From Pseudomonadota bacterium (GTDB lineage: Bacteria; Pseudomonadota; Gammaproteobacteria; Xanthomonadales; Xanthomonadaceae): a DNA stretch of 64,000 nucleotides. The stretch covers positions 1 to 64,000 of the forward strand of contig JAFEBW010000021.1 of the NCBI GenBank assembly GCA_018242445.1. Reading direction: 5' to 3'. A program made the position numbers and the translations under genes. The notes beneath the pieces were generated by a model. That model had not been told where the DNA came from, searched no databases, and saw only the letters and a program-made list of their open reading frames with translations. Each line of letters begins with the position of its first letter. Position 1 is the first letter of the stretch. Of this stretch, positions 37,402-46,050 are shown in pieces.

Positions 37402-38325
37402 TTACGCGGAAGCCGGCGGCTCGGGCGTGAACGGGAACCGGCGGGAGGGGTCGATTTCACGGGGGATGCGTGCCGGATCGAACGAGCCCAGCGCCCGTCG
37501 CAGCGCGGCATCGATGCCGCCCGTCCCTGCTGCCGTGCGCGGATCCTGCCCGAGCAGCGCCAGTGAGCGGCGCAGCGCCGGCAACGGATCGGCCGGGTCG
37601 ATCGGTAGCGCCGCATCGGATTTGGACAGCTTGCGGCCCTGCGCATCGCGTACCAGCGGCAGGTGTGCGTAAGTCGGCGTGGGCAGGCCCAGCGCGCGTT
37701 GCAGCGCGATCTGCCGCGGCGTGGAATCGAGCAGGTCGGCACCCCGCACGACGTGGCTGATGCCCTGCGCGGCGTCGTCCACCACCACCGCGAGTTGATA
37801 GGCCCACAGGCCATCGGCGCGGCGCAGCACGAAATCGCCGACGGCGGCGCGCACGTCCTGTTCGATGCGGCCCTGGATCGCGTCGTCGAAACCCGCGATG
37901 CCATCGTTCACGCGCAGGCGGATCGCGGGTTGGCGACTGGCATCCGAAGGCGCTCCATCGTTCGCGACGCACGCACGGTGGATGCCGTTCGTCGCGGCCA
38001 GGTCGCTGCGGCTGCATGCGCAAGCGAAGGCGCGATCGTCGCGCAGCAGGCGATCAAGTGCATCGGCGTAGGCATCGCCACGCGTGCTTTGCCACCACAC
38101 CGGCTCGTCGGAGGTCATGCCGAACGCGGCGAGCGTGTCCAGTTGTTGTCGCGCCGCGCCGGGGACTTCGCGCGGCGGATCGATGTCCTCGATGCGCACC
38201 AGCCAGTCGCCGTCGTGATGACGCGCGAGCAGCCAACTGCCGAGCGCGGCCACCAGCGAGCCCATGTGCAGCGGGCCGGTGGGCGAGGGCGCGAAGCGGC
38301 CGCGATGGCGGGGCGGGATGGTCAT
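37402..38325 (-). CDS. gluQ: Glutamyl-Q tRNA(Asp) synthetase
   Basis: A truncated glutamyl-tRNA-synthetase paralogue that attaches glutamate to queuosine in tRNA-Asp. The 307-residue protein lacks the anticodon-binding domain, as expected. The HIGH-equivalent is in R-F-A-P-S-P-T-G-P-L-H-M-G-S (11-24) and the KMSKS-equivalent is R-K-L-S-K-S-D. Cysteines in A-C-A-C-S-R-S form the zinc site. ATG 38325 is chosen; ATG 38337, four codons upstream, is possible. Neither has a strong ribosome-binding site. It follows the ypjD-like gene closely. Confidence 0.95.
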   Translation of the reverse strand: MTIPPRHRGRFAPSPTGPLHMGSLVAALGSWLLARHHDGDWLVRIEDIDPPREVPGAARQQLDTLAAFGMTSDEPVWWQSTRGDAYADALDRLLRDDRAFACACSRSDLAATNGIHRACVANDGAPSDASRQPAIRLRVNDGIAGFDDAIQGRIEQDVRAAVGDFVLRRADGLWAYQLAVVVDDAAQGISHVVRGADLLDSTPRQIALQRALGLPTPTYAHLPLVRDAQGRKLSKSDAALPIDPADPLPALRRSLALLGQDPRTAAGTGGIDAALRRALGSFDPARIPREIDPSRRFPFTPEPPASA

Positions 38326-38353
38326 CGGCGCAATCATCACGCCGGTGCGGCGA

Positions 38354-39169
38354 TCACGTCGTCTCGCTGCGATGCAAGATGAGCTCCAGCACGAACTTGC
38401 TGCCGAAAAAGGCGAGCAGCAGCAGGGCCATCGCGGCAAGGGTCAGCTTCACCGCGCGCGGGCCGCGCCAGCCGTAGCGCCAGCGGCCGAGCAGCAGCCA
38501 GCCGAACGCCAGCCACGACAGGATCGAGAGCACGGTCTTGTGCCACAGGTGCTGGCCGAGCAGGTCGTGCACGAACAGCATGCCGGTGACGAGGGTGAGG
38601 GTGAGCAACACGAAGCCGGCGCCGATGCTGCGGAACAGCAACGCCTCCAGTTGCGTCAGCGGGGGCAGGGCACGCAGCCAGCCACGGATCTGCCGTGCAC
38701 GCAGGGCGCGTTCCTGCGCCCACAACAGCAAGGCCAGCAGGGCCGACAGCGACAAGGTGGCGTAGGCGAGCAGGGCGGTCCATGCGTGCAGTTGCAAACG
38801 CCAGCCCAGATCCTCGGCGCGCAGGTGGCCGAAGAAGTGGTACAGCACGAGCATGCCGGCGGCGAATGGATACACGATCGCGCCCAGCGCCTGCAATTGC
38901 TGCCGCCACGCCGTGGCCGTGGTCAATGCGGCCATCGCCAGCCCGACCAGCGAGAGCGCGGCGAAGAAGTGCATGTCCGGGCCGCCGCTGGCGACCCAGT
39001 TGATGGCGTGGATCGCCGCGTGCGCGACGACGGCGAGGGCGGCCGCGAGGATCGCGGTGATTCGCCATGCCGCGCGCCGCGTGTCGCCATCCTCGACCGA
39101 CAGCCACATCGACCCGGCAACGGTTGCCACGAGGTAGGCGATGACGGCGAAGGCGAGCAGGAGGGCCAT
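38354..39169 (-). CDS. ypjD: YpjD-like inner membrane protein (CcsA family)
   Basis: A 271-residue integral membrane protein with about eight helices related to the cytochrome c assembly (CcsA/CcmC) family. Conserved His positions are seen in L-Y-H-F-F-G-H and W-H-K-T-V-L-S-I-L-S-W, the latter the family's C-terminal H-K-x-x-x-x-x-x-x-W/F block. It is divergent from ffh, which is the place of ypjD in many gammaproteobacteria. A role in cytochrome c haem handling is not established for this branch. Confidence 0.9.
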   Translation of the reverse strand: MALLLAFAVIAYLVATVAGSMWLSVEDGDTRRAAWRITAILAAALAVVAHAAIHAINWVASGGPDMHFFAALSLVGLAMAALTTATAWRQQLQALGAIVYPFAAGMLVLYHFFGHLRAEDLGWRLQLHAWTALLAYATLSLSALLALLLWAQERALRARQIRGWLRALPPLTQLEALLFRSIGAGFVLLTLTLVTGMLFVHDLLGQHLWHKTVLSILSWLAFGWLLLGRWRYGWRGPRAVKLTLAAMALLLLAFFGSKFVLELILHRSETT

Positions 39170-39215
39170 CGTGGCAGTGTGGCAGATCGGACGCAGGTCC
39201 CGGAAGCCCGTGCGC

Positions 39216-39221
39216 TATAAT
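39216..39221 (+). promoter_or_regulatory. TATAAT -10 element before ffh
   Basis: A perfect consensus -10 hexamer 31 bp before the ffh ATG. No good -35 is visible at 17 +/- 1 bp. Confidence 0.5.
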
Positions 39222-39252
39222 CCGCGCCCCCTGTTCGTCATCCATCCCGGCC

Positions 39253-40641
39253 ATGTTCGAGTCCCTGACCCAGCGCCTTTCCGACACCATCAACCGCTTG
39301 CGCGGCAAGGGCCGGCTGACCGAGGACAACATCCGCGACGCCCTGCGCGAGGTGCGCGTGGCGCTGCTGGAGGCCGATGTCGCGTTGCCGGTGGTGAAGG
39401 CGCTGATCGAGCGCATCAAGGTGCGCGCGATCGGCCACGAGGTGCTCAAATCGCTCACCCCGGGGCAGGCGCTGGTGAAGGTGGTGCGCGACGAACTGGC
39501 CGCGGTGATGGGCTCGGCGGCCAGCGACCTGCAACTCAACGTGCCCGCGCCGGCGATCATCCTGATGGCCGGCCTGCAGGGCTCGGGCAAGACCACCACG
39601 GTCGCCAAGCTCGCCAAGCACTTGAAGGAGCGCCGCAAGAAGAAGGTGATGGTGGTCTCGGCCGACGTGTACCGCCCGGCCGCGATCGCGCAGTTGCAGA
39701 CCCTGGCCGGGCAGGTCGGCGCGCTGTTCCATCCGTCCGAGGTCAGCCAGAACCCGATCGCCATCGCCAGGTCCGCGATCGACGATGCGCGCAAGAGCTT
39801 CGCCGACGTGCTGATCGTGGATACCGCCGGGCGCCTGGCCATCGACGCGGCGATGATGGACGAGATCAAGGCCCTGCACGCGGCCATCCATCCGGTCGAA
39901 ACCCTGTTCGTGGTCGATTCGATGACCGGCCAGGACGCGGCCAACACCGCCAAGGCCTTCCACGACGCGCTGCCGCTCACCGGCGTGGTGCTCACCAAGA
40001 CCGACGGCGATGCGCGCGGCGGCGCGGCGCTGTCGGTGCGCTACATCACCGGCAAGCCGATCAAGTTCATCGGCACCGGCGAAAAGCCCGACGGGCTGGA
40101 CGTGTTCCACCCCGACCGCGCGGCCGGGCGCATCCTCGACATGGGCGACGTGCTCTCGCTGGTCGAGCAGGTCGAGCAGCAGGTGGACAAGGACAAGGCG
40201 CAAAAGCTAGCCGAGAAGGTCGCCAAGGGCAAGAAGTTCGACCTGTCCGACATGCGCGACCAGCTCGAACAGATGCAGAACATGGGCGGCGTGGGCGCGC
40301 TGATGGACAAGCTGCCGGGCCTTGCGAGCATCCCCGGCGAGGTCAAGGGCCAGATCACCGGCAAGGAAGTGCCGCGCATGATCGCCATCATCAATTCGAT
40401 GACCAAGAAGGAACGCCGTCACCCCGACTTGATCAACGGCCAGCGCCGCGCCCGCATCGCGCGTGGTTCGGGCACCACCCCGCAGGACGTCAACCGCCTG
40501 ATGAAGCAGCACATGCAGATGGAGAAGATGATGACCAAGCTCTCCATGTTCGGCGCGCGCGGCATCATGCGCCAGCTCAAGGGCGTGATGGGCAAGGGCG
40601 GGCCGGGCGGCTTCCAGGGTTTCGGGCCGATGCAGCAGTAA
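39253..40641 (+). CDS. ffh: Signal recognition particle protein Ffh
   Basis: The GTPase that binds signal sequences on translating ribosomes and delivers them to FtsY. The 462-residue protein has an N-domain helical bundle, the G-domain P-loop G-L-Q-G-S-G-K-T-T (about 107-115), V-D-T-A-G-R-L (G3) and [10 protein letters not shown] (G4 region), then a Met-rich M domain (M-x-x-M repeats, [10 protein letters not shown] contacting SRP RNA). A terminator follows the gene. Confidence 0.98.
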   Translation: MFESLTQRLSDTINRLRGKGRLTEDNIRDALREVRVALLEADVALPVVKALIERIKVRAIGHEVLKSLTPGQALVKVVRDELAAVMGSAASDLQLNVPAPAIILMAGLQGSGKTTTVAKLAKHLKERRKKKVMVVSADVYRPAAIAQLQTLAGQVGALFHPSEVSQNPIAIARSAIDDARKSFADVLIVDTAGRLAIDAAMMDEIKALHAAIHPVETLFVVDSMTGQDAANTAKAFHDALPLTGVVLTKTDGDARGGAALSVRYITGKPIKFIGTGEKPDGLDVFHPDRAAGRILDMGDVLSLVEQVEQQVDKDKAQKLAEKVAKGKKFDLSDMRDQLEQMQNMGGVGALMDKLPGLASIPGEVKGQITGKEVPRMIAIINSMTKKERRHPDLINGQRRARIARGSGTTPQDVNRLMKQHMQMEKMMTKLSMFGARGIMRQLKGVMGKGGPGGFQGFGPMQQ

Positions 40642-40675
40642 ACGCAGGGCGGGTGCGACATATGTCCAGCCCACG

Positions 40676-40701
40676 AAAAAACCGCCTTGCGGCGGCTTTT
40701 T
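40676..40701 (+). terminator. Rho-independent terminator between ffh and tRNA-Pro
   Basis: A-rich left flank, stem CCGCC-TTGC-GGCGG and a T-run. Because of the A and T runs on either side it can serve both ffh (plus strand) and the tRNA gene (minus strand). Confidence 0.9.
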
Positions 40702-40720
40702 CGCAACGCTTGCATGGTAT

Positions 40721-40797
<77 letters not shown>

Positions 40798-40919
40798 AAT
40801 GAGCCGCGTATTGTAGGGGGCGAAGTGGGCGCGGGCAAGGGCGGCGACGGAACGGCTAGAATTGCGGTTCGGGTCGTGGCATCGCCGCGACGTGATTCCC
40901 ACAATTCCCGGAGCCCGCC

Positions 40920-42323
40920 TTGATCAAGCCACGCACCATGCCCGGCGTGATGGAACTGCTGCCGCGAGAACAGATCGCGTTCCAGCGCATGCTCGACGTC
41001 ATCCGCCGCAACTACGAACGCTTCGGCTTCCTGCCGGTGGAGACGCCGGCCATCGAGCTGTCCGAGGTGCTGCTGACCAAGACCGGCGGCGAGACCGAGC
41101 GGCAGGTGTACTTCGTGCAGTCCACCGGCGCGCTGGAGAAAGCTGGCGACGGTACGCCCGAGCTGGCGTTGCGCTTCGACCTGACCGTGCCGCTGGCGCG
41201 CTTCGTCGCCGAGCACGAGCACGACCTCGCCTTTCCGTTCCGGCGTTATCAGATGCAGCGCGTGTATCGCGGCGAGCGCGCGCAGCGCGGGCGCTTCCGC
41301 GAGTTCTACCAGGCCGACATCGACGTGATCGGCAAGGATGGGCTGTCGATCCGTTTCGATGCCGAATTGCCGGCGGTGATCCACGCCGTGTTCACCGAAC
41401 TTGCGATCGGGCCGTTCACCATCTGGCTCAACAACCGCAAGCTGATGCGCGGTTTCCTCGAAGGCCTCGGCGTGGCCGATGCGCAGCAGCAGGCGCTGGT
41501 GCTGCGCGAGGTGGACAAGCTCGACAAGCGCGGCGCGGATGCGGTGCGCGCGACGCTGACGGGCGATGGCTTCGGGCTGTCGGTCGAGGTTGCTGATCGT
41601 TTGTTGGATTTCGTGCGCGTGCGCTCGCATGGCCACGATGATGCGCTGGCGAAACTCGCCGCGTTGGGTAGCGGTAGCCCCACTTTCAACGAAGGCGTGA
41701 GCGAATTGCGCGAAGTGCTGGAGATGGTGCGCGCGCTGGGTGTGCCCGAGTCCGGCTATGCCATCAACCTATCGATTGCGCGCGGGTTGGACTACTACAC
41801 CGGCACGGTGTTCGAGACCACGCTGAACGATCACCCGCAGATCGGCTCGATCTGCTCGGGTGGTCGCTACGAAGACTTGGCCGGCAACTACACGAAGTCG
41901 AAACTGCCGGGTGTCGGTATTTCCATCGGCGTCACCCGTTTGTTCTGGCAATTGCAGGAGGCCGGCTTGATCGACAAGGCGGAAAGTTCGGTGCAGGTGC
42001 TGGTGGGTCTGCTGGATGCATCGCGCTTGCACGACAACTTGCAGATCGCGCGCGAACTGCGCGTCGGCGGCATCAACACCGAGGTGCAACTGGAAGCGCG
42101 CAAGTTGAAAGCGCAGATGCAGTACGCCGACCGCGCCGGCATCCGCTTCGTGGCGATGGTCGGCGAGGACGAGGCTGCGCGCGGCGTGGTCGCGATCAAG
42201 GACATGCGCCGCGGCGAACAATTCGAGGTCGCGCGTACGGATTTGGCAAGCGCGCTGCGGGTGGAGATCGAGCAGTCGCTGGCGATGAAGGCGGCCGCGA
42301 TGCCGCATGGGGGTGCGGCATGA
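40920..42323 (+). CDS. hisS: Histidyl-tRNA synthetase
   Basis: Charges tRNA-His. The 467-residue protein starts at TTG 40920 (M-I-K-P-R-T-M-P-G), supported by GGAG 7 bp upstream and by the family N-terminus; ATG 40938 would cut into it. Class II motifs are seen: motif 2 around [14 protein letters not shown], the His-specific motif [12 protein letters not shown], and motif 3 with [13 protein letters not shown]-terminal anticodon-binding domain follows. It overlaps the next gene (ATGA). TAGAAT at 40857-40862 may be its -10. Confidence 0.96.
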   Translation: MIKPRTMPGVMELLPREQIAFQRMLDVIRRNYERFGFLPVETPAIELSEVLLTKTGGETERQVYFVQSTGALEKAGDGTPELALRFDLTVPLARFVAEHEHDLAFPFRRYQMQRVYRGERAQRGRFREFYQADIDVIGKDGLSIRFDAELPAVIHAVFTELAIGPFTIWLNNRKLMRGFLEGLGVADAQQQALVLREVDKLDKRGADAVRATLTGDGFGLSVEVADRLLDFVRVRSHGHDDALAKLAALGSGSPTFNEGVSELREVLEMVRALGVPESGYAINLSIARGLDYYTGTVFETTLNDHPQIGSICSGGRYEDLAGNYTKSKLPGVGISIGVTRLFWQLQEAGLIDKAESSVQVLVGLLDASRLHDNLQIARELRVGGINTEVQLEARKLKAQMQYADRAGIRFVAMVGEDEAARGVVAIKDMRRGEQFEVARTDLASALRVEIEQSLAMKAAAMPHGGAA

Positions 42324-44224
42324 GCGCTGCGATCATTCTCGACGGCCGTTCGTTGACGCGCGCGCAGTTGGTCGCGATCAGCCGCGGCGCGCAGGTCGAG
42401 CTCGATGCGGCGCAGTTGCAGGCGGTGCGGCGAGCCGCCGAGTTCTTGACCGAACAGGTGCGCAAGGAAGAACCGATCTACGGCGTGACCACGGGCTTCG
42501 GCAGCAATGCCGACCGCCTGCTCGGCGCGCATCGCGTGCGCGACCGGACCGATGCATCCCACGGCAGCGGCGAAGTCGGCCTGCTGGAAGAACTGCAACG
42601 CAACCTCGTCATCACCCATGCCGTGTGCGTGGGCGAACCGCTGCCGCTGGACGTGGTGCGCGCGATGCTGGCGATCCGCATCAACACCCTGATGCGCGGG
42701 CACTCGGGCATCCGCGTGGAAACCCTGCAGGCGCTCGCGGCGATGCTCAATGCCGGTGTCGTTCCCGTGGTGCCGAAGCTGGGTTCGGTGGGCGCCAGCG
42801 GCGATCTGGCGCCGCTGTCGCATCTGGCCATCGTGCTGCTCGGCGGCGGTGAAGCTTTTTACGAGGGCGAGAGGATGCCGGGCGCGGCGGCGCTGGAACG
42901 CGCTGGTTTGGAGCGCGTGCGCCTGTCGCACAAGGAAGGCCTGGCCCTCAACAACGGCACCGCGCAAATGCTCGCCTGCGGCGTGCTCGCGGTGGATCGC
43001 CTCGAGCGCCTGCTCGACACCGCCGACCTCGCCGCGGCGATGACCATCGACGCCTTCGCCGGCCGCACCGGAGCCTTCGACGAAGCCGTGCACGCGCTGC
43101 GCCCGCATCCGGGCCAGGTGCACGTCGCCGCGCGCCTGCGCCGATTGCTCGAAGCTTCGACGCTGGCGGACATTCCCTACCACCTCGTGCCGCGCTTCGC
43201 GCCGTGGCAGCCGTCGTGCTGGAAGACTCCCGGACAGCAGGCGTTGCGCTTCGACATCCGCTGGGATTGGGTGCCGCTGAACCAGCGCCACGGCCGCGAG
43301 AAGTTCTACACGCGCTTCCGCCCGTTCCGCGGCGGCAAGAAGCATCAGCCGCAGGACAGCTACTCGCTGCGCTGCGTGCCGCAGGTGCACGGCGCGGTGC
43401 GCGACGCGGTGGCGCAGGCCGCGCGCGTGCTGGAGGTCGAGCTCAACGCGGTCACCGACAACCCGCTGGTGTTCCCCGACATGCAGGGCGCAAAGCACGT
43501 CGAGGAGCAGGTGATCTCCGCCGGCCACTTCCACGGCATGCCCTTGGCGCTGGCGATGAGTTACGTCAAGGCCGCGATTCCCGTGCTGGCATCGATCTCC
43601 GAGCGTCGCTTGAACAAGCTGGTCGATCCGGCGACCAACGACGGCCTGCCGGCCTTCCTTATCGGCAACGAGGACGCCACCGAGTCGGGCTTCATGATCG
43701 TGCAATACACCGCCGCGGCGATCGTCAACGACCTCGCCAGCCGCGCGCACCCGGCGTCCGTGTACTCCATCCCGACCAGCGCGAATGCCGAGGATCACGT
43801 CTCGATGGGCGCCAACGAGGCGCGCCACGTGCTCGACATGTGCGCCGACCTCGGCAAGGTGCTGGGCCTGGAGTTGTTCGCCGCCGCGCAGGCGCTGGAT
43901 TTGCGCAGCGACATGATCCACGCAGCGCAAACGCTGGCCGCGACGACCGACGCGATGAGCCTCGCCCGCAAGATCGCCGGCCCGCCGCTGGACGATCCGG
44001 ATGCGGTGGAAGCCTTCCTCGAAGAAGTCGAAGGCCTGCGCGGCGAACTGGCATCCGCGCCATCGTTCCAGCCGGGCAGGGCCGTGGCAGCGGCCTGGCA
44101 AGCCTTGCGCGCGCGCATCCCCTTCATGGCCCGCGACCGCGCGCTGGATGGCGACGTGGCGATGGCGGTGAAGCTGGTCGAGGAGGATGTGCTGCTGGAG
44201 GCTGCGCGCGCGGCGGCGATCTGA
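42320..44224 (+). CDS. Histidine-ammonia-lyase-like aromatic amino acid lyase with an insertion
   Basis: A member of the MIO-dependent ammonia-lyase family that deaminates histidine, tyrosine or phenylalanine. The Ala-Ser-Gly triad that cyclises to MIO is A159-S160-G161 ([12 protein letters not shown]), and the catalytic Tyr is in I-Y-G-V-T-T-G-F-G (54). The substrate-selectivity segment reads L-V-I-T-H-A, nearer to histidine lyases (S-H) than to the H-L of tyrosine lyases. At 634 residues it is about 120 longer than HutH, partly from a basic, aromatic-rich insertion at 285-344 before the conserved D-S-Y-S-L-R-C. It is coupled to hisS and not part of a hut operon, so its substrate is uncertain. 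Confidence 0.88.
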   Translation: MSAAIILDGRSLTRAQLVAISRGAQVELDAAQLQAVRRAAEFLTEQVRKEEPIYGVTTGFGSNADRLLGAHRVRDRTDASHGSGEVGLLEELQRNLVITHAVCVGEPLPLDVVRAMLAIRINTLMRGHSGIRVETLQALAAMLNAGVVPVVPKLGSVGASGDLAPLSHLAIVLLGGGEAFYEGERMPGAAALERAGLERVRLSHKEGLALNNGTAQMLACGVLAVDRLERLLDTADLAAAMTIDAFAGRTGAFDEAVHALRPHPGQVHVAARLRRLLEASTLADIPYHLVPRFAPWQPSCWKTPGQQALRFDIRWDWVPLNQRHGREKFYTRFRPFRGGKKHQPQDSYSLRCVPQVHGAVRDAVAQAARVLEVELNAVTDNPLVFPDMQGAKHVEEQVISAGHFHGMPLALAMSYVKAAIPVLASISERRLNKLVDPATNDGLPAFLIGNEDATESGFMIVQYTAAAIVNDLASRAHPASVYSIPTSANAEDHVSMGANEARHVLDMCADLGKVLGLELFAAAQALDLRSDMIHAAQTLAATTDAMSLARKIAGPPLDDPDAVEAFLEEVEGLRGELASAPSFQPGRAVAAAWQALRARIPFMARDRALDGDVAMAVKLVEEDVLLEAARAAAI

Positions 44225-44295
44225 GCGAGATCGACGCGGTGGAATCAAGGGCGACGCTGATTTATTCGGCGTTGCCCGTCGGCCATGGATGGCGC

Positions 44296-44329
44296 GCGCT
44301 GATGATTCCAGGATGGAATCATTCAGCGC
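44296..44329. repeat. Imperfect palindrome, copy 2 of a dispersed hairpin
   Basis: Same length, loop (GGA) and bulge as the copy at 3948-3981. The inner pair A-T there is G-C here, a compensatory change. Confidence 0.75.
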
Positions 44330-44644
44330 ATCCCGAGCCGATGTTCTCGATGGTAGCGACGTCGCTTCCAGCGTTGGCTCCCTCATCCGCACTGCGGGCA
44401 CCTCGCTCCGCGCCCCGGCCTCCGCGCCAGCGCGGAGGCATTCGAGGTTGCGCGAACCGGTGGTTCGCAAACGCAACATCTCATCCCTCCGGGAGATGTC
44501 GACGCGCCGCAGGCGCGACGGGTGAGGGAAGCCGTGTCCGTATGTGGCACAGGCGCGGGCACGTACTTGTAACCTCATTGCGGCAAACCTGAACCGAATC
44601 CGCACATGAACCGCTTGCGCGGTTGACTGCCGACGTCGCGCATG

Positions 44645-44672
44645 TCAATGTGATAGCGTGTTAATACATTGA
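44645..44672 (+). promoter_or_regulatory. Inverted repeat upstream of yerC-like gene (candidate operator)
   Basis: TCAATGT and ACATTGA are separated by 14 bp, so half-site centres are 21 bp apart, two helical turns. The spacer holds TGTTAATACA-like sequence, and TTGACT lies 17 bp upstream as a possible -35. It is about 90 bp before the GTG start. Autoregulation by the TrpR-like protein and control of the his operon are plausible but unproven. Confidence 0.45.
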
Positions 44673-44763
44673 ACTGCTGTCCGCATTGGCCGACCGGAAC
44701 TGCTCGTTCGGCGATCGGTTCATCCGCTCACCGGCCCACTCCATCCAGCCCACCCAGCCCGCC

Positions 44764-45087
44764 GTGAAAAAGCGTTCCATCCCCGTCACCCGCGCGAAGG
44801 AAAGCTCGGCCATCCGCCAGCTTTGCGAGGCGCTGTGCAGCATCGGCGAGCCCGGCGGCATGCGGCACCTGCTCGACGACCTGTGCACGCCGGCGGAGCT
44901 CGAAGCGCTCGCCGACCGCTGGCGGGTGGTGCCGCTGCTGCTCGACGGCGTGCCGTATCGCGAGATCCACGAGCGCACCGCGGTCAGCGTCACCACCATC
45001 GGCCGGGTCGCGCGCTGCATCGAGCGCGGCGCCGGCGGCTACCGCCTGGCCGCGTCGCGGCTGGGCCACCATCACGCCAACCACTGA
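44764..45087 (+). CDS. TrpR/YerC-family regulator at the head of the his operon
   Basis: A DNA-binding protein of the YerC/YecD branch of the Trp repressor superfamily. From GTG 44764 (V/M-K-K-R-S-I-P) it has 107 residues. The conserved block is L-C-T-P-A-E-L-E-A-L-A-D-R-W-R-V-V-P-L-L, followed by the recognition helices Y-R-E-I-H-E-R-T-A-V-S-V-T-T-I-G-R-V-A-R. hisG starts 63 bp downstream on the same strand, and homologues precede his operons in related bacteria (sometimes called HisR), so it most likely represses this operon with histidine as signal. An earlier TTG (44686) is less likely. No strong ribosome-binding site. Confidence 0.85.
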   Translation: MKKRSIPVTRAKESSAIRQLCEALCSIGEPGGMRHLLDDLCTPAELEALADRWRVVPLLLDGVPYREIHERTAVSVTTIGRVARCIERGAGGYRLAASRLGHHHANH

Positions 45088-45150
45088 AGGCTGCGCACGG
45101 TGCTGCCAGACGCCGTGCCGGCGTCACCCAGCATTCGTTCCGGAGCAGCC

Positions 45151-46050
45151 ATGAGCACACGCGACCGACTACGCATCGCCATCCAGAAATCAGGGCGCCT
45201 GTCAGACCCGGCACGCGACTTGCTGGCGCGCGCGGGCCTGAGCTTCCGCGAAAGCCGCGATCGCCTGTTCTGCTACGGCGAATCCTTGCCGATCGACTTG
45301 TTGCTGGTGCGCGACGACGACATTCCCGGCCTGATCGCCGATGGCGTGTGCGATCTGGGCGTGGTCGGCCGCAACGTGCTGCGCGAGCAGGCGCTGGAGC
45401 GCACCGCCGACGGCAAACCCGAAGCCTTCCGCGAATTGCGCCGCCTGGGGTTCGGCGGTTGTCGTCTGGCCATCGCCGCGCCGCGCGATGCGGGCATCGA
45501 TGCGATCGCCGACCTGCGCGGCAAACGCATCGCCACCAGCTACCCGCGCCTGCTGCGCGAATGGCTGGATGCGCAAGGCATCGACGCCGGCATCGTGGTG
45601 CTGTCCGGTTCGGTCGAAATCGCGCCGCGGCTGGGCCAGGCCGATGCGATCTGCGACCTCGTTTCCAGCGGGGCCACCCTCGTCGCCAACCAGTTGCGCG
45701 AGTTGCAAGCCGTGCTGGAAACGCAGGCCGTGCTGGCCGGGCCGGCGCAGGCGTTCGGCGATGAACGCGCCGACCTGGCCGCGTTGCTGTTGCGGCGTCT
45801 GGATGGCGTGCTGTCGGTCCGCAACAGCAAGCTGGTGATGTTGCAGGCTCCGCGCACGGCGCTGCCGGAGTTGCTGCGCCTGCTCGGCGACGCCGATGCA
45901 CCGACGCTCACCTCGATCGAAGGGCGCGCGGCGGATGTGGCGGTGCAGACGGTGTGCCGTGGCGCGGTGACGTGGCAGCGTCTGGAGGACATGAAGAAAG
46001 CCGGCGCGCGCGGGCTGTTGGTGCTGCCGGTGGAGCAGATGCTCGCATGA
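45151..46050 (+). CDS. hisG: ATP phosphoribosyltransferase, long form
   Basis: Commits PRPP and ATP to histidine synthesis and is feedback-inhibited by histidine. The 299-residue product is the long form, with the C-terminal ACT-like regulatory domain (about 225-299), so no HisZ partner is needed. The core shows [19 protein letters not shown] and the PRPP loop [16 protein letters not shown] 45151 has GGAGCAGCC before it. The stop overlaps hisD (ATGA). Confidence 0.97.
   Translation: MSTRDRLRIAIQKSGRLSDPARDLLARAGLSFRESRDRLFCYGESLPIDLLLVRDDDIPGLIADGVCDLGVVGRNVLREQALERTADGKPEAFRELRRLGFGGCRLAIAAPRDAGIDAIADLRGKRIATSYPRLLREWLDAQGIDAGIVVLSGSVEIAPRLGQADAICDLVSSGATLVANQLRELQAVLETQAVLAGPAQAFGDERADLAALLLRRLDGVLSVRNSKLVMLQAPRTALPELLRLLGDADAPTLTSIEGRAADVAVQTVCRGAVTWQRLEDMKKAGARGLLVLPVEQMLA

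Larger units (their letters stand above)
44225..44763. other. Region upstream of the regulator and his operon, with hairpins
   Basis: A 539-bp stretch without a supported protein. It contains the dispersed hairpin copy 2 (44296-44329), three consecutive stems (44418-44439, GCCTCCGCG/CGCGGAGGC; 44452-44468, GCGAACC/GGTTCGC; 44477-44498), and an inverted repeat TCAATGT...ACATTGA (44645-44672) near the regulator. No his leader peptide with consecutive His codons was found. Confidence 0.6.

Noticed and set aside
44225..44763. A histidine-rich leader peptide for attenuation
   Set aside because: No run of His codons with a start and stop was found before hisG; the hairpins there are better explained as dispersed repeats.
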